From the NCBI GenBank assembly GCA_021234155.1, contig JAJEKV010000009.1, positions 6,561,546 through 6,625,545 of the forward strand: a stretch of 64,000 bases of DNA, written 5' to 3'. The notes below the pieces were generated by a model. That model had not been told where the DNA came from and did no database searches. It saw only the letters and a program-made list of their open reading frames with translations. The stretch comes from Isoetes taiwanensis. Its lineage: Eukaryota > Streptophyta > Lycopodiopsida > Isoetales > Isoetaceae. This document shows, one piece after another, positions 21,019-31,361 of this stretch (positions are counted from its first letter, which is position 1; each line of letters starts with the position of its first letter). A program made the position numbers and the translations under genes.

Positions 21019-23468
21019 TGTTAGCCTAAAACCTGGAATTTTAGTCTAACCTCAAAGGAAGTGCAAACAAACCGGGTCAGGGACCTCCCGGATCACTTAG
21101 GGTGATCAATCCTCGATCATATAAAGCAAAAGAACTCAATTTGAAATGCTAGATTTCTCAAAATCACTACAGTCCCTGAAGCAAAAAAAACTGTCAGAAC
21201 AAAAATCAGTTTAGCAGTCACACCCTTTAAGATTTTTGAGTTTTGATTTTTGGTATGGTTTATAGACAAGTGGAGGAAGCTACTGGTGAAAGTCTGACTC
21301 GATTTGGATAGAGGAAGGCCAAGAAAATCTATGTCAAAGTTCAGTAAAAAATTGGTCAATGCCAAAACAGAGAGCCAAAATTTGCAAATATAGTTTGGTG
21401 ATGAATCTTGAGTTGGAATTTGTATAAACAGCTTCAAAATAAACTCTAGATCATGTGCATAAGGTTTTCTTGACAAGCAAACACTATGATATTTACTGAG
21501 ATGGGCCAAAGTCTCGATTTCTGTCACAGTTTATGACAGTTATGGAAAAAACTATTTTTTCTTTGTTTTCTTTACATATAAGCAATACTCAAACCTTTTA
21601 AAGAATGGGACACGACTATTTAATTTGGATTCTACTTTAAATATCTGGTTTCTATTAGTTTAGACAGGCAGAACAACTTGAAACAAAAGAAGATGGAAAC
21701 ACTATTTGTCCAGGCAATGAATATGCATTCAAATCATAAGATATCACAGGAGTTTAGAATTCTCAGCAAGTAATACCCAGGATAATGCTTGAGAACAGAT
21801 CCCAAGGCATTGTCAACCACGAAAACCCAAAATTATCGAGAAAGAAAAATAATAAGATAATTTGAGTAGCGATAGGAGTTTTGATGTCAAATAAGTCTGC
21901 AGTGTCGGTCTTCAATCAAAATACAGTCAATCTTCAATCTCGGCGGGATTAGCGAGAATTTGAGGTAGAAACGGATCAAGAGAATATCGGGAATATAGAA
22001 ATCGCCCGGATCACGGTATATCTCCGGGGGGGTTGATTTGATCTGTGATCTTGGCTTAAGAACTGTTCTTCCCCAAAACTAGCTCGGTAGGAGTGATTTT
22101 AGGCCTAATTTGAGCAATTTCTATCAAACCAAGTGCCACAGAGGGATCACCGGTCTCTCGGAAAAGGTTCGGGAGCTGATTTCGGGAGAAAATTGGCGGG
22201 GTTCAATCAAATTATGGCACGATTTGGCGGTTTAGCGAGTTCCCCGTTTCTTAGGGTTCATCGAAAAAATCTTGAAGGGTGATATATCCCACGAGGCAAA
22301 ATGATTCCGGAGGCTCATGTATATAAGGAATAGTGTTGACCTCACTATTGACTTTGCGTGCCACCTTGAGGGGACAACCAGCCCGTGTCGGCCCCCCCCC
22401 TGCCGCCGCGTGGAAAAATGGGGGTGACACGGGGCTATGCGGGAATGAGATAAATAGATAGGGTAGATAGGCTAGAATAGGTTTTTCTATTTTTTATGTA
22501 CGCATCCCAAGAAATAATATTTGAGGAATTTTCCAAGGTCTTTTTGAATTTTGGAAAGGCCAACATAGCTATTTTTGCCAAGCTCCAAATCTAGAGTGTT
22601 TTCAAGTCAAATTGAGATACTTGAAATTTTGCCCATTTTGACCATGGTCAATGAGTTTTCAACCTTGGGAATGGTGAAAAAATCATAGGAAGAGGGTGAA
22701 AAGATAGGAAAAAAAAAAGGCTATGGCGAGGATTTAGGGAAATAAGATGAAAGTAAAATTCAAGCCTCCTTGCTCTTGAAGTTTTCATGATCTCTTGAGA
22801 GCAATTCACAAGTGGAGGTGAGGCCAATAAAAATATAGGTAGTGAAGTAATGAAAGAAGGCATGACAAGGTGGAAATGGGGTATAAAAAGATGAAAGGAA
22901 AGTGGATATGGATTGGATGAAATGGATAAAGGATGGAAACCCACAGCAGCACATGATCTTATCTCCAAAGCTCAAATCATACCTCATAACTTTGCTCAAG
23001 GCCCTAGGGTCTTCCAAACTTCTAAAAAGGTCTTCCAATCTTCAAGGCCTAAACAAGAGCAAAATTCACCTTTAAAGTGACATCTTCATAGGTGTGACTT
23101 CCAAACCATTGGTGCAACTCCATTTAGCCCCATATGAGTGAATATGAGCAACATGCTTATAACTCCTTGTATAGCTTGCTATATCCTTTGCCTGGTCTTC
23201 AAGAAATAAGAATGTAACTAGAAAATTTCCTCAAAGGAAAGAATTAGGCTATACAACCAAGATCCCAGGGGTCTTCCAAACTTGAGCCAATTTCTTCCAA
23301 ACTCTAGCAGGATCAAAATAACACTAACTCTTACCATATGAGTAATAGGAAAGTAACTTAAGATGAAACCTCAAAAGAAACCACAAGTCTTCCAAACTCT
23401 GACAAGTATCTTCCAATCTTGAAACTCTAGGTATCATGATGGTCCATGTTGCCCAAAAAGGGGCAACA
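21019..23468 (-). repeat. Element 2 5' LTR
   Basis: A 2450-bp direct repeat of 11397-13847, ending on the plus strand with GGGCAACA at 23468. Confidence 0.93.
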
Positions 23469-23473
23469 CCTGG
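23469..23473 (-). repeat. Element 2 target-site duplication, right copy
   Basis: CCTGG, matching 11392-11396. Confidence 0.9.
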
Positions 23474-24240
23474 AATCCGAAGTTGCTCCGCTTTGGTTTG
23501 CTGACACAACTGGCACTCACGAATATATCTTGCTATCTGCTTCTTCATTCCCGGCCAGAAGTAGCTACTTCGAATCTTGAAGTAGGTCTTCATAAAACCT
23601 GCATGCCCTGCTATTGGGCTATTGTGTGTGTCATGAAGGATTAGCTTCCTTATACCTGACGATTCGGGCACACACAACTTATCTTTATGATACAACAAGT
23701 TGCCTTCCTTCTTATAATGCTTGAAGGCTTCTCGTTCCTTATCTGTTCTAGCCTCCCTAGAGAGGCTTTCCCATACCTCCTTGAAATCACCGTCGGATGG
23801 TAATGTCTCCTCAATTTTCTTGCCATACCCACTTGAATGAGTTGATATAGCATTACAATCTGTTCTCGTCTCAAGGGGTCTTCTAGAAAGAGCATCCGCA
23901 ACCACATTCAACTTACCTGGCTTATAAGCAATCTCAAAATCATACTCTTCTAGGAATTCCATCCACCTCCTTTGCCTTAGATTCAGGAGCGGTTGGGTAA
24001 AGATGTATTGGAGGCTCTGGTGATCAGTATCTAACTGAAACTTTCTCCCTAGCAAATAGTGCCTCCAAATACGAAGAGCTCTGACAATAGCTAGAAGTTC
24101 CTGATCATGGGTTGGGTAGCGCTGCTCGGTGTCGTTCAACTTCTTGGAGTCATAAGCTATTACTCTTCCTTCTTGCATAAGGACTCCACCCGTCGCTATC
24201 TTACTTGCATCTGTTGCTACTATCTTGTCCTTGTGCGGGT
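23474..24240 (-). CDS. Element 1 RNase H and integrase N-terminus
   Basis: The RNase H shows GRVIAYDSKKLNDTEQRYPT, HDQELLAIV, LDTDHQSLQYIF and ADALSRR. The integrase zinc site follows (HDTHNSPIAGHAGF ... YFWPGM ... CQLCQQTK), giving an HHCC pattern. The frame runs into element 2 right after LRIPG, where the CCAGG duplication falls. The catalytic part of integrase lies 12 kb away at 11391-10905. Confidence 0.93.
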
Positions 24241-24347
24241 CTCAGCGAACTAGCACCGTGTTGTTGTTAAGGCCTCCTTAAGCTTTTCAAATGAAGCTTG
24301 GACATTTTTCTAACCAATGTATTCTCCAATCTTTCACCTTAACACTC

Positions 24348-25912
24348 TTAGTGAGGTCCACAAAGGGGCCCACTTGGCGAAGTCCTTCCACGAACTTTTA
24401 CGTAATAACCCGCCGGACCTAGAAAGCTTCTTACTTCCGCCACATTCTTTGGAGCTGGCCAATCTACTCTTTGCTTGATCTTTACGGGGTCGGTGGAGAT
24501 CCCTTCCGCCGATATGACATGGCCCAAGTACTCCACTCTTTCAGTAGCAAAGTGGCATTTGGAGAGCTTTCCATACAAACGATGCCGCCTCAACTTTTCT
24601 AACACCCTTCTCAAATGCTGACTATGATCTTCAATTGGACTTGCTGTAGACTAGAATGTCGTCGAAGAAGACAATGACAAACTCATCTAGAAAATCCCTG
24701 AAGACGTCGTTCATGAGGCGCATAAAAGTTGCTTTGGGAGCATTCGACAATCCAAAGGGCATTCTTGTAAACTCAAAGTGACCATACCGCAGCGTTAAAG
24801 GTCTTATGGATATCTTCTTCCTTTATCCTTATTTGGTGGTATCCTGACCTTAAGTCAATTTTAGAGAATACCTTTGCTCCTTGGAGCTGGTCCATCAAAT
24901 CATCTGCCCTTGGCAATGCATACTTATTCTTTACCGTCTGCTTGTTGAGCTGGCGATAGTCTATGCACATTCTTAAACTGCCATCTTTCTTCTTCACGAA
25001 GAGTATGGGTGCTCCAAAAGGAAACACACTTGCTCTAATAAAACCAAGCTCAAGCAATTCCTGGAGTTGCTTCTTGAGCTCTGTCAACTCTGGTGTGCTC
25101 ATCCTGTATGGTGCCTTGCTGGTAGGCTTAGCATCTGGTGCCAATGTGATCTCACACTCCACACCCCTGTAAGGTGGTAGCTGCCGGATTTCATCCGGAA
25201 ATACATCCTTGAATTCCGAAATAAGCCTTGCTACTGGCTTGGGCAACTGCTTCCCCTTTTGGTCGCTTCCATCCTGTTTATTGGGCTCAATTGCCTCTAA
25301 TCTCAAAATGTAATCCACCTTATTTCTTTCTATACTTTTCCTTAGCTGCTTCAAAGAAATACACTGCATAGAAGAAGCTGCCTTCTTACCTTTCACTATG
25401 AATTTGGTGCCGTCCGGTGCTGTCATGGCGACTTCATTGCGGTCGCAGTCGATCATGGCTTTTGCTGGTTTTAGGAACTCCATTCCTACTATAAGGTCAT
25501 ACCTTCCAATTTCCATGACCTCTGCCCCCATCGGCCACTTACTTTCACTAAGGTCTATGTCGAATGTAATCCTCCTCCCCTTAGTGTGCCGAATGGCGCC
25601 GTTTGCCATAGCAACTGGCCTTGGCTTAGACTTCAATACCTTGTTCTTCATTAGGGCAGCCAGCCTAGGAGAGGCGAAGTTGTGAGAGCTACCTGTGTCT
25701 ATGAGGACTACATATGGGTTGCTATCTATGATTCCATCAGCCGCAATGACTGTCGACTGATTTTCTATATCACCCGACTCAATATTTGCACAGATATGGC
25801 ACTCACCATCTATAAAGTCCTGGGCCTCATGCTGGTCGTCGTCTTCATCTGCTTTTGTCGGCGAATCCCAATCCCCAAGCTCTGCCAAAGCTGCCTCATG
25901 ACGAATGGGCAA
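24348..25912 (-). pseudogene. Element 1 protease and reverse transcriptase
   Basis: The protease has [14 protein letters not shown] (catalytic DTG). The RT follows with [20 protein letters not shown] and [15 protein letters not shown]. After a frame change near 24790 come [16 protein letters not shown] and the catalytic [10 protein letters not shown]. The connection domain ends with VEYLGHVISAEGI and PKNVAEVRSFLG. The order PR-RT-RH-INT and these motifs fit a chromovirus. One or two small frameshifts split the frame. Confidence 0.92.
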
Positions 25913-27168
25913 TCATGTGTTCGGTGCCCTGGCTGGAAGCACCTGAAACATAGCTTCTTCTCAATACATTCCTGTCTCTTCTCTTTCGTCAGGCTGTCTA
26001 GAATACGCTTTAACACGCTGCCCCCTGATGCATTCTGCGGCTTACGGTCCCCAAAGTTCTTACCCTGAGCTCTTCCTTGCTGTTGGCCTCCTGATGGCGT
26101 AGTTGCTGATTGCTTACTCTGGTGCTGCCCTTGGTACTGCCCCGTTGACTTTCCTTTGAAGGCCGACTGTCTCTCTCCTGGCGTTGCTGGAGCTTCTTCC
26201 AAACTTATGGCTTTATCCTCGGCTTCTGCCACTGACTTAGGGTTGATTGCTCGGACTAGCCTTTTGATATTGCTGTTCAATCCCTCAATGTAAGTTTCAA
26301 CCGCTTGCCTTTCCGACACTCCAGGAACATGGAGTCTAAGTCGCATAAATTCCTCTGTATACTTTGCTACTGACAATGTACCCTGGTTCAATCTATAGAA
26401 CTGCTGGATCTGCCTGCTAGTATGTGACCTAGGCACATAATGTCTGCGAAAGGCCTTGCTGAAGGTCTTGAATCTGCAACTGTTCCTTTTGAGCTTGTTG
26501 GACTTTGCATAGCCTTTCCACCAGATTCTAGCTGCCCCTATCAAGTTTGCTGTAGCAACCTTCCCTATATCCTTGTCCTTCATGCCATAAGAGTTGCCGA
26601 ACTCTTCCATTTCGTCGAGCCAGGCTTCTGCCTCCATACCTGACCTGTCCTTCCATGAGAACTGACCCAACTTCCTAGTCTTCCACACATTGCTCATAGC
26701 ACTGTCAACTTTCTTTTGATAGTCATCTGCCTTCCTTGCCCTGGCTCTTACCTGTGGAGTATCGGACTCACTTTCTGAGCTAGAACTGTCTTGGCTGTCT
26801 GAAGTGTCTCATGAACTGGAGCTAGGTGGTGTTGGACTCCTTCTGTTTCTCCTTTTCCTCTTCCTGTCTCTGGCATTTCCCTGATTGTCCTGCCCCTCCG
26901 GCTGTGGGCCTTCCTCGATGCCTTGCTGAGGTAGCGGTGGAGGTGGTGGCAGAGTAGGTGCATATTCTTGGGCATTCATCAATGGGGTGGCCCAATGGAT
27001 CAGCTGATGCATCTGATTCCTCATCTGGATGAGCCTTGCGTTGATTGCTTCTGGCGTCATTTCCTCGTTGTTGTCATCCTGATCACGTCCGAATAGGTTC
27101 CTTGGTACCCACTGATGCTGTCGGCCCTGGCCTTGGGAACCTGAGCCGGTGTTCCTTGCTGCAAGGAT
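25810..27168 (-). pseudogene. Element 1 gag
   Basis: An N-terminal Pro- and Arg-rich part (27060-26812) runs into the capsid after one frame break: FSWKDRSGMEAEAWLDEMEE, ARIWWKGYAK, LNQGTLSVAKYTEEFMRL, the retrotransposon gag signature. It ends in a CCHC knuckle ([14 protein letters not shown]). The frame stays open upstream of the ATG at 27060 to about 27168, where CCTTGCAG could be a splice acceptor. The gag message may thus be spliced to upstream sequence; this is inference. Confidence 0.88.
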
Positions 27169-27383
27169 TGATCATCAATGCTTGTTATTTGGTTTACACA
27201 TCAATTATATCCATTTACAATTAATTTATTGTTAGATACAAAAGAAATCATGTGAAAATTCCACTTACAAGTCAAGATCATAATAAGTCATTACTATATA
27301 GAAGTACATTTTATGAAATACATGATAATATCAAAAAGAGATTATTCAATACAATTTAATTGAGGACAAAGCAAATACTTCCG
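27169..27383. other. AT-rich spacer between accessory genes and gag
   Basis: About 200 bp of very AT-rich sequence lies between the end of the second accessory gene and gag, with no coding signal. It could be an intron or spacer. Confidence 0.4.
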
Positions 27384-28911
27384 TCATTGACGGCCCTTCA
27401 TGTTCTTGAAGAAGTTCTTGATGTTTTTGAGATGTAGCCCTTTGCCGGCGATACGCAATATCCTTGCGGCTGATCCTCCTTCAAGTGCTCTAGCCATGCA
27501 GGGTCTTTGGGAGTTGGTGCCGTTCTTTGCCACCACCGACAAATGTGCATCCCGAGGTGGCCCCCGGCGAAGTCGGCGGTGAAAGAGCTCTTGATCTCTT
27601 GAAAAGGATGACATGGTCCGATGCGTGGTCTAGTCTGGCGTGCTGCCCAAAGCCAGAGAGGGCTATGAGGAGCGCAATAGACTCTTCTCCTCTTGGGCTA
27701 AACTCCCTGTGGAATACTATCATCTGCCCTTGGCTAAGAGCTGGAAGATAGTACCGGAGCGCCTTGCCTTTACCCGTGATGTTGGACCACATTGCCTCTT
27801 ACGCCCACCGCTTCCCCATAGATGTCTATTGCTCACGATGTCTTCGTGGTCCCTCCACATTGTGGTAGCGTTCTCCAATTGATGTTGGCGTGTGCCTCAC
27901 GCGAACTCCTGGAACGGACTGGTCGGCTAGAGCTTGGACCCCTTCCTGGCTTATACAATCTACTTTGTATCTGCTGGAACTCCTCCTCTGGGATGACAGG
28001 TTCTTGTTGTCGATAGATCTCCCTTATCTGCTGATAGGCTTCTATATCGACATTATGCGCGTATGAGTGTAATGCTCAGATAACTCCTTTGGAAATTCCT
28101 GGTAGGAGTAGTCGATGAAGTCAACTGCCCCTGCTCTTGTGCAATTAAGCCTAGGAGCTTCGTCAATTACGAGGCCTTCTTCTTGGCAATGGGGAAGGTT
28201 AAGGATGTGGATTAGCCAAGATGTACTCCTCGCCGTCGATGATCCTTTGGTGGCAATTTGTGATGCCAAGTGGTGGTTCGAAATCTCGCCTTATTGTGCC
28301 TTCTGCCTAGCTATTTGCCTCTCCATCCTTGCTTTGCTTAAAACATTTCCCAACTTGGGTTCTCCTCCACTTGTTGCTCGTAGTCTTGCTCAATCTGCGG
28401 CATGGGTGTTGGCCGAGGTGGAGCCATAGTACTTTCGTACTCAGTGGATTGGATTTAGTGGATGTTGATCTGCTCCCTTACGGTGTTGAGAGGTGCTAGA
28501 TCTAAGGGCTGAATCGGCGGCTCCCACAGTTGGTTGGACTGCCTTGTCTTTGCATGAACAAAGCTAAGGCTGCTTGGTTTGAGAGGTATCTGTGCCTATG
28601 ATTCTTACAGGTCATGTAGTCTGGCATGCTTCTTGTTCTATCCCACACCTTATTCTTGGCCTTAGCTCCCCCACCTATGGCTTGGGTTAGAGAGTCTAAA
28701 GAAACCCATTTCCCTCCCCTAGGTGGCAAGCTAACTTCCCAGGGTAGTATCTGCTGGTCATATTGGCAAATGATGTCGGTGTAATAGGGAGTCCTAGTCA
28801 ATGTGGCGTGGAGATCAAAGAGGTATCGAAGACATGGAAAGCTTGGTCGGCAGGAAAAACACGGATGTGATTGGCGGCGTCATACCATCTGACAAAGTTT
28901 GGGGGTGCCAT
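27384..28911 (-). pseudogene. Accessory gene 2 of element 1, unknown protein, frameshifted
   Basis: The start is ATG at 28911 (MAPPNFVRWYDAANHIRVFP), 118 bp below a TATA box. After a frame change the best block reads LTRTPYYTDIICQYDQQILP, WEVSLPPRGGKWVSLDSLTQ, KVWDRTRSMPDYMTCKNHRH. Later pieces, still on the minus strand, include APRLNCTRAGAVDFIDYSYQ (about 28.2 kb), ALRYYLPALSQGQMIVFHRE and ALLIALSGFGQHARLDHA (about 27.7 kb). The last is LKNIKNFFKNMKGRQ with a stop at 27384. I do not recognise the family, and it is not a usual gag or pol part. At least three frame breaks exist. Confidence 0.5.
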
Positions 28912-29019
28912 TGAGCAGAAAAGAGTATGAAAAATGGCTGATGAGGACAAGCAAGGAGCTAGAAAATCGCCAAAAGGGCTGAGAGCAATTTTGATGGTGA
29001 GAAAATGACAAATGAGGGC

Positions 29020-29030
29020 CCTTTTTATAG
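29020..29030 (-). promoter_or_regulatory. TATA box of accessory gene 2
   Basis: The minus strand reads CCTATAAAAAGGG, a textbook plant TATA box, 118 bp upstream of the ATG at 28911. This suggests transcription separate from the LTR. Confidence 0.55.
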
Positions 29031-29219
29031 GCTAGGGGTGCCTCGGTTTCTGTGCACAAGGGTTCTTGATGTGGAAGGACTTTGTTCAAAAGCTATGGGT
29101 GTCCAAATGAGCTATCATGAAGTGCAATTCTAAGCAAAACAAAGCAAGAAACACTACATGGTAGGTTGCTGGGTCAAAATTGGTCAAATTATGCCAAAAA
29201 GGGCCAAATCGGAACGGTT

Positions 29220-29282
29220 CGCGCGAAAGGGCCTTCCGAAACTGTCGGAAAGGGGTTTGGCGCGGACCAACCCGGTTTCGCG
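29220..29282. repeat. 63-bp E2F-site repeat, copy A
   Basis: Identical over 63 bp to 29411-29473. Each copy has three E2F-like sequences (GCGCGAAA, TTTGGCGC and TTTCGCG) and two nested inverted repeats (CGCGAAA/TTTCGCG outside, CCTTCCGA/TCGGAAAGG inside). Both copies lie upstream of the TATA box at 29025 and downstream of the histone-like gene. Confidence 0.75.
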
Positions 29283-29410
29283 ATTTTTGAAGCAATTTTG
29301 ACGAATTTTTGAGGTTGGAAAGATCCTAACATGACTAATTGATCAATTCTAGCCCAGCATGTAACTTTTCTTGAGCAAAATGGACACCTACAGGCGAAAT
29401 AGGGTCGGTC

Positions 29411-29473
29411 CGCGCGAAAGGGCCTTCCGAAACTGTCGGAAAGGGGTTTGGCGCGGACCAACCCGGTTTCGCG
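29411..29473. repeat. 63-bp E2F-site repeat, copy B
   Basis: Identical to 29220-29282, 191 bp apart. The E2F reading rests on the consensus TTTSSCGC known for plant S-phase genes; binding is not shown. Confidence 0.75.
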
Positions 29474-29651
29474 GTTTTTTTGCTCAGAAGAAAAATTTTC
29501 CTAATTAAGGGTAAGATAATTGAACTCTTACAAGTTAGATACAAAAAATTTTAGTACAATTTGACTCCTCTAACTACCTTTTAACATCAATTTTTCAAGA
29601 CAAGAATTATATTATACCAAAATTTTTGTTACAGGTACAAAATTAGGAGGT

Positions 29652-30779
29652 TCAAGGGTACTCCTTGCGGATTCTCCGCGCCAAGTGGATGTCCTTGGGC
29701 ATTACGGTCACCCTCTTGGCGTGGATTGCGCATAAGTTGCCCTCCTCAAAAGCTGGGTCAGCTCGCTTTGGCCGCCATCACGGAGGACTCGTGTGCGTCG
29801 GAGATGTCACCCTATAGTCGGTGGCGAACTCACGCATAACTTCCCGCATCCCGGCTCGAAGGGAGCCTTCACGATCGAGGAGATTAGTGCAGCTGGCTGG
29901 AAGTGCCTAATCTCCCGCTTAGCAATGCGGCGAATTAGGCCCATGGTGGACCTTCTTAAAACTTCTCGGGGCGTGGAGGTGGTGGCTTCGGTTGGTCCTT
30001 CTTGCCGGCCCGGCCCCCTTGGCGTGGCGCTCCGTTACGCTTGCAATACCAATCATTGTGCCTCGTCCGGCGGCGAAGGTACTCTGGTATGCCTTCAGCG
30101 GCGCTTGAATTAGCGATCCTCGGGCCGAATGCCCTTCACCACCTTCGCTTCTTCACTACCTTTGGTGGCAGGCCACTTTGGGTAGGGTGAAATCGCGTTA
30201 AGGTCTGATGGCTCCCCAGCGTCTTCCTCTTCCTCTTCTACTTCTTAGTTGCGCCGCCTCCTCCTTCTTCTTCCTCCTCATCTGCTCCCCGGGCCTGAGG
30301 TTCTTCAATCACGACAGTCCCGCGAGGCCTGTCGTTTCTTTTCTTCGTCCGCCGCTCCTTTTCGAGCAGCTCCCTCAACCTATTCTTTCTTCTTTGCGTT
30401 TCCTCCGGCCACTCTGCAACCTTCTCCTTGCCCTTTTTCTTTGGTGCCGAAGGGCCTGCCTCTTGAGTTTGGTGCGGGGCTCCTCTTGGTCTCCCTCCTG
30501 CTGCTCCACCTCCATTATCAGGGCGAGGGCCCAAAGTGGCCGGGACTTCGCCCGGTTCTCTGGGTGCCCTTGGCGGCGAACTTCTTTGCTGCTTTCTTTG
30601 GGCGCCTCCTCTTAGAGGCGTGGAAGGTGTCATCACTTTACTGCTGGAGGGAGCTCCCCTCACCGGCTTGGGTGAAGGTGTTCCGGAACCTTCTTGACAT
30701 GGCGACCGGCTGCTTGCGCCATCCGAGGAGTGTAGGTGCGCTCGTTATACTTCCTTCTTTATGCGCTTGGTTCGACCAT
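29652..30779 (-). pseudogene. Histone H3/CENH3-like gene carried by element 1
   Basis: The C-terminal end is unmistakable. At 29740-29652 the minus strand reads [20 protein letters not shown] then RRIRKEY and a stop, nearly the H3 alpha-2/loop-2/alpha-3 sequence. Upstream, in two frames, come REIRHFQ (alpha-N), APFE...MREVMREFATDYRVTS (alpha-1) and ESSVMAAK (alpha-2). REIRHFQ resembles centromeric CENH3 more than REIRKYQ of canonical H3. The putative start at 30779 reads ATGG-TCGAACCAAG; one missing base would give MARTK. The N-terminal tail is very long (about 250 residues), basic and Pro/Gly/Glu-rich (30663-30238), unlike canonical H3. Several frameshifts break it. A TATA-like TTTTTAAATA lies about 100 bp upstream. 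Confidence 0.75.
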
Positions 30780-30869
30780 ACTTGGCCGGTCTAAAAGCGG
30801 GTGGCGTAAGGCTGATCAAAGAAGAGAGATGGTGGAGAAAGCGTTTGGAGGGAAAATGAGGTGTCGGGG

Positions 30870-30881
30870 ATATTTAAAAAG
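30870..30881 (-). promoter_or_regulatory. Possible TATA box of the histone-like gene
   Basis: The minus strand reads TTTTTAAATATCC about 95 bp upstream of the putative ATG at 30779. It is a weaker match than the TATA box at 29025. Confidence 0.35.
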
Positions 30882-31348
30882 GAGGGTCCACAGGAATATT
30901 CTCCTACCATAATTAGGCCTACTTATTAGCCCCCATTATTAATTACACCATAGTACCCTTATTATTAATATATATTTAATTCCTAATACATATACTTAAA
31001 TTCGTATTATACCTTTAGAATTTCAAATTTCCTAATAGTTTGAAGTATTAATTATAGATTTGCGTCATTTTTCACCCAGGTCTCCGATTGGCATGATTCT
31101 TCGACCCATTTTAGGTGAAATTTGATGCAGATGCATAATTTTCACTCCAATTTTACTAGAAGGTGAATTTGACTCATTCATTCATTCGTCTAACACTTAA
31201 TCTACTTTCGGACCCCCTACCTAGGAGAAAACTTTTTCCCCTATTTTCGAGGTTCGATGGTGGGAATTTTTATTTCACACCCCTATAAGCCTGTTAGACT
31301 ACTTTCATGGTTATGGTCAGTGCTAGTTCCTGGTCAACCAAGAACATA
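30882..31348. other. Element 1 leader
   Basis: AT-rich untranslated leader between the primer-binding site and the accessory genes. No coding signal. Confidence 0.5.
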
Positions 31349-31360
31349 GCTCTGATACCA
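31349..31360 (-). promoter_or_regulatory. Primer-binding site of element 1 (initiator tRNA-Met)
   Basis: TGGTATCAGAGC on the minus strand, one base after the LTR end. This is the standard primer site of many plant chromoviruses and Ty1/copia elements. Confidence 0.93.
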
Positions 31361-31361
31361 T

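Larger units (their letters stand above)
11397..23468 (-). mobile_element. Element 2: nested Ty3/gypsy element (Tat/Athila-like) with extra RNase H and antisense gene
   Basis: This 12.07-kb minus-strand LTR retrotransposon sits inside the integrase gene of element 1. Its LTRs are 11397-13847 and 21019-23468 (about 2.45 kb each), with ends TGTTGCCCC...GGCTAACA and a CCAGG duplication. The domain order on the minus strand is gag (20983-20666), zinc knuckles, protease end, archaeal-type RNase H (about 18.9-18.4 kb), RT, RNase H, integrase (no chromodomain), then an antisense gene before the 3' LTR. The many frameshifts indicate decay or sequence error. LTR identity looks high by eye, so the insertion is fairly recent. 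Confidence 0.92.

Noticed and set aside
29220-29473. CRISPR-like or transposon terminal repeats
   Set aside because: There are only two copies in a plant genome, no spacer series and no target duplication. A regulatory or hairpin repeat fits better.
30208-30794. Plus-strand open frames over the histone-like N-terminal tail
   Set aside because: They are mirror frames of a GC-rich, Pro/Arg-coding minus-strand region.
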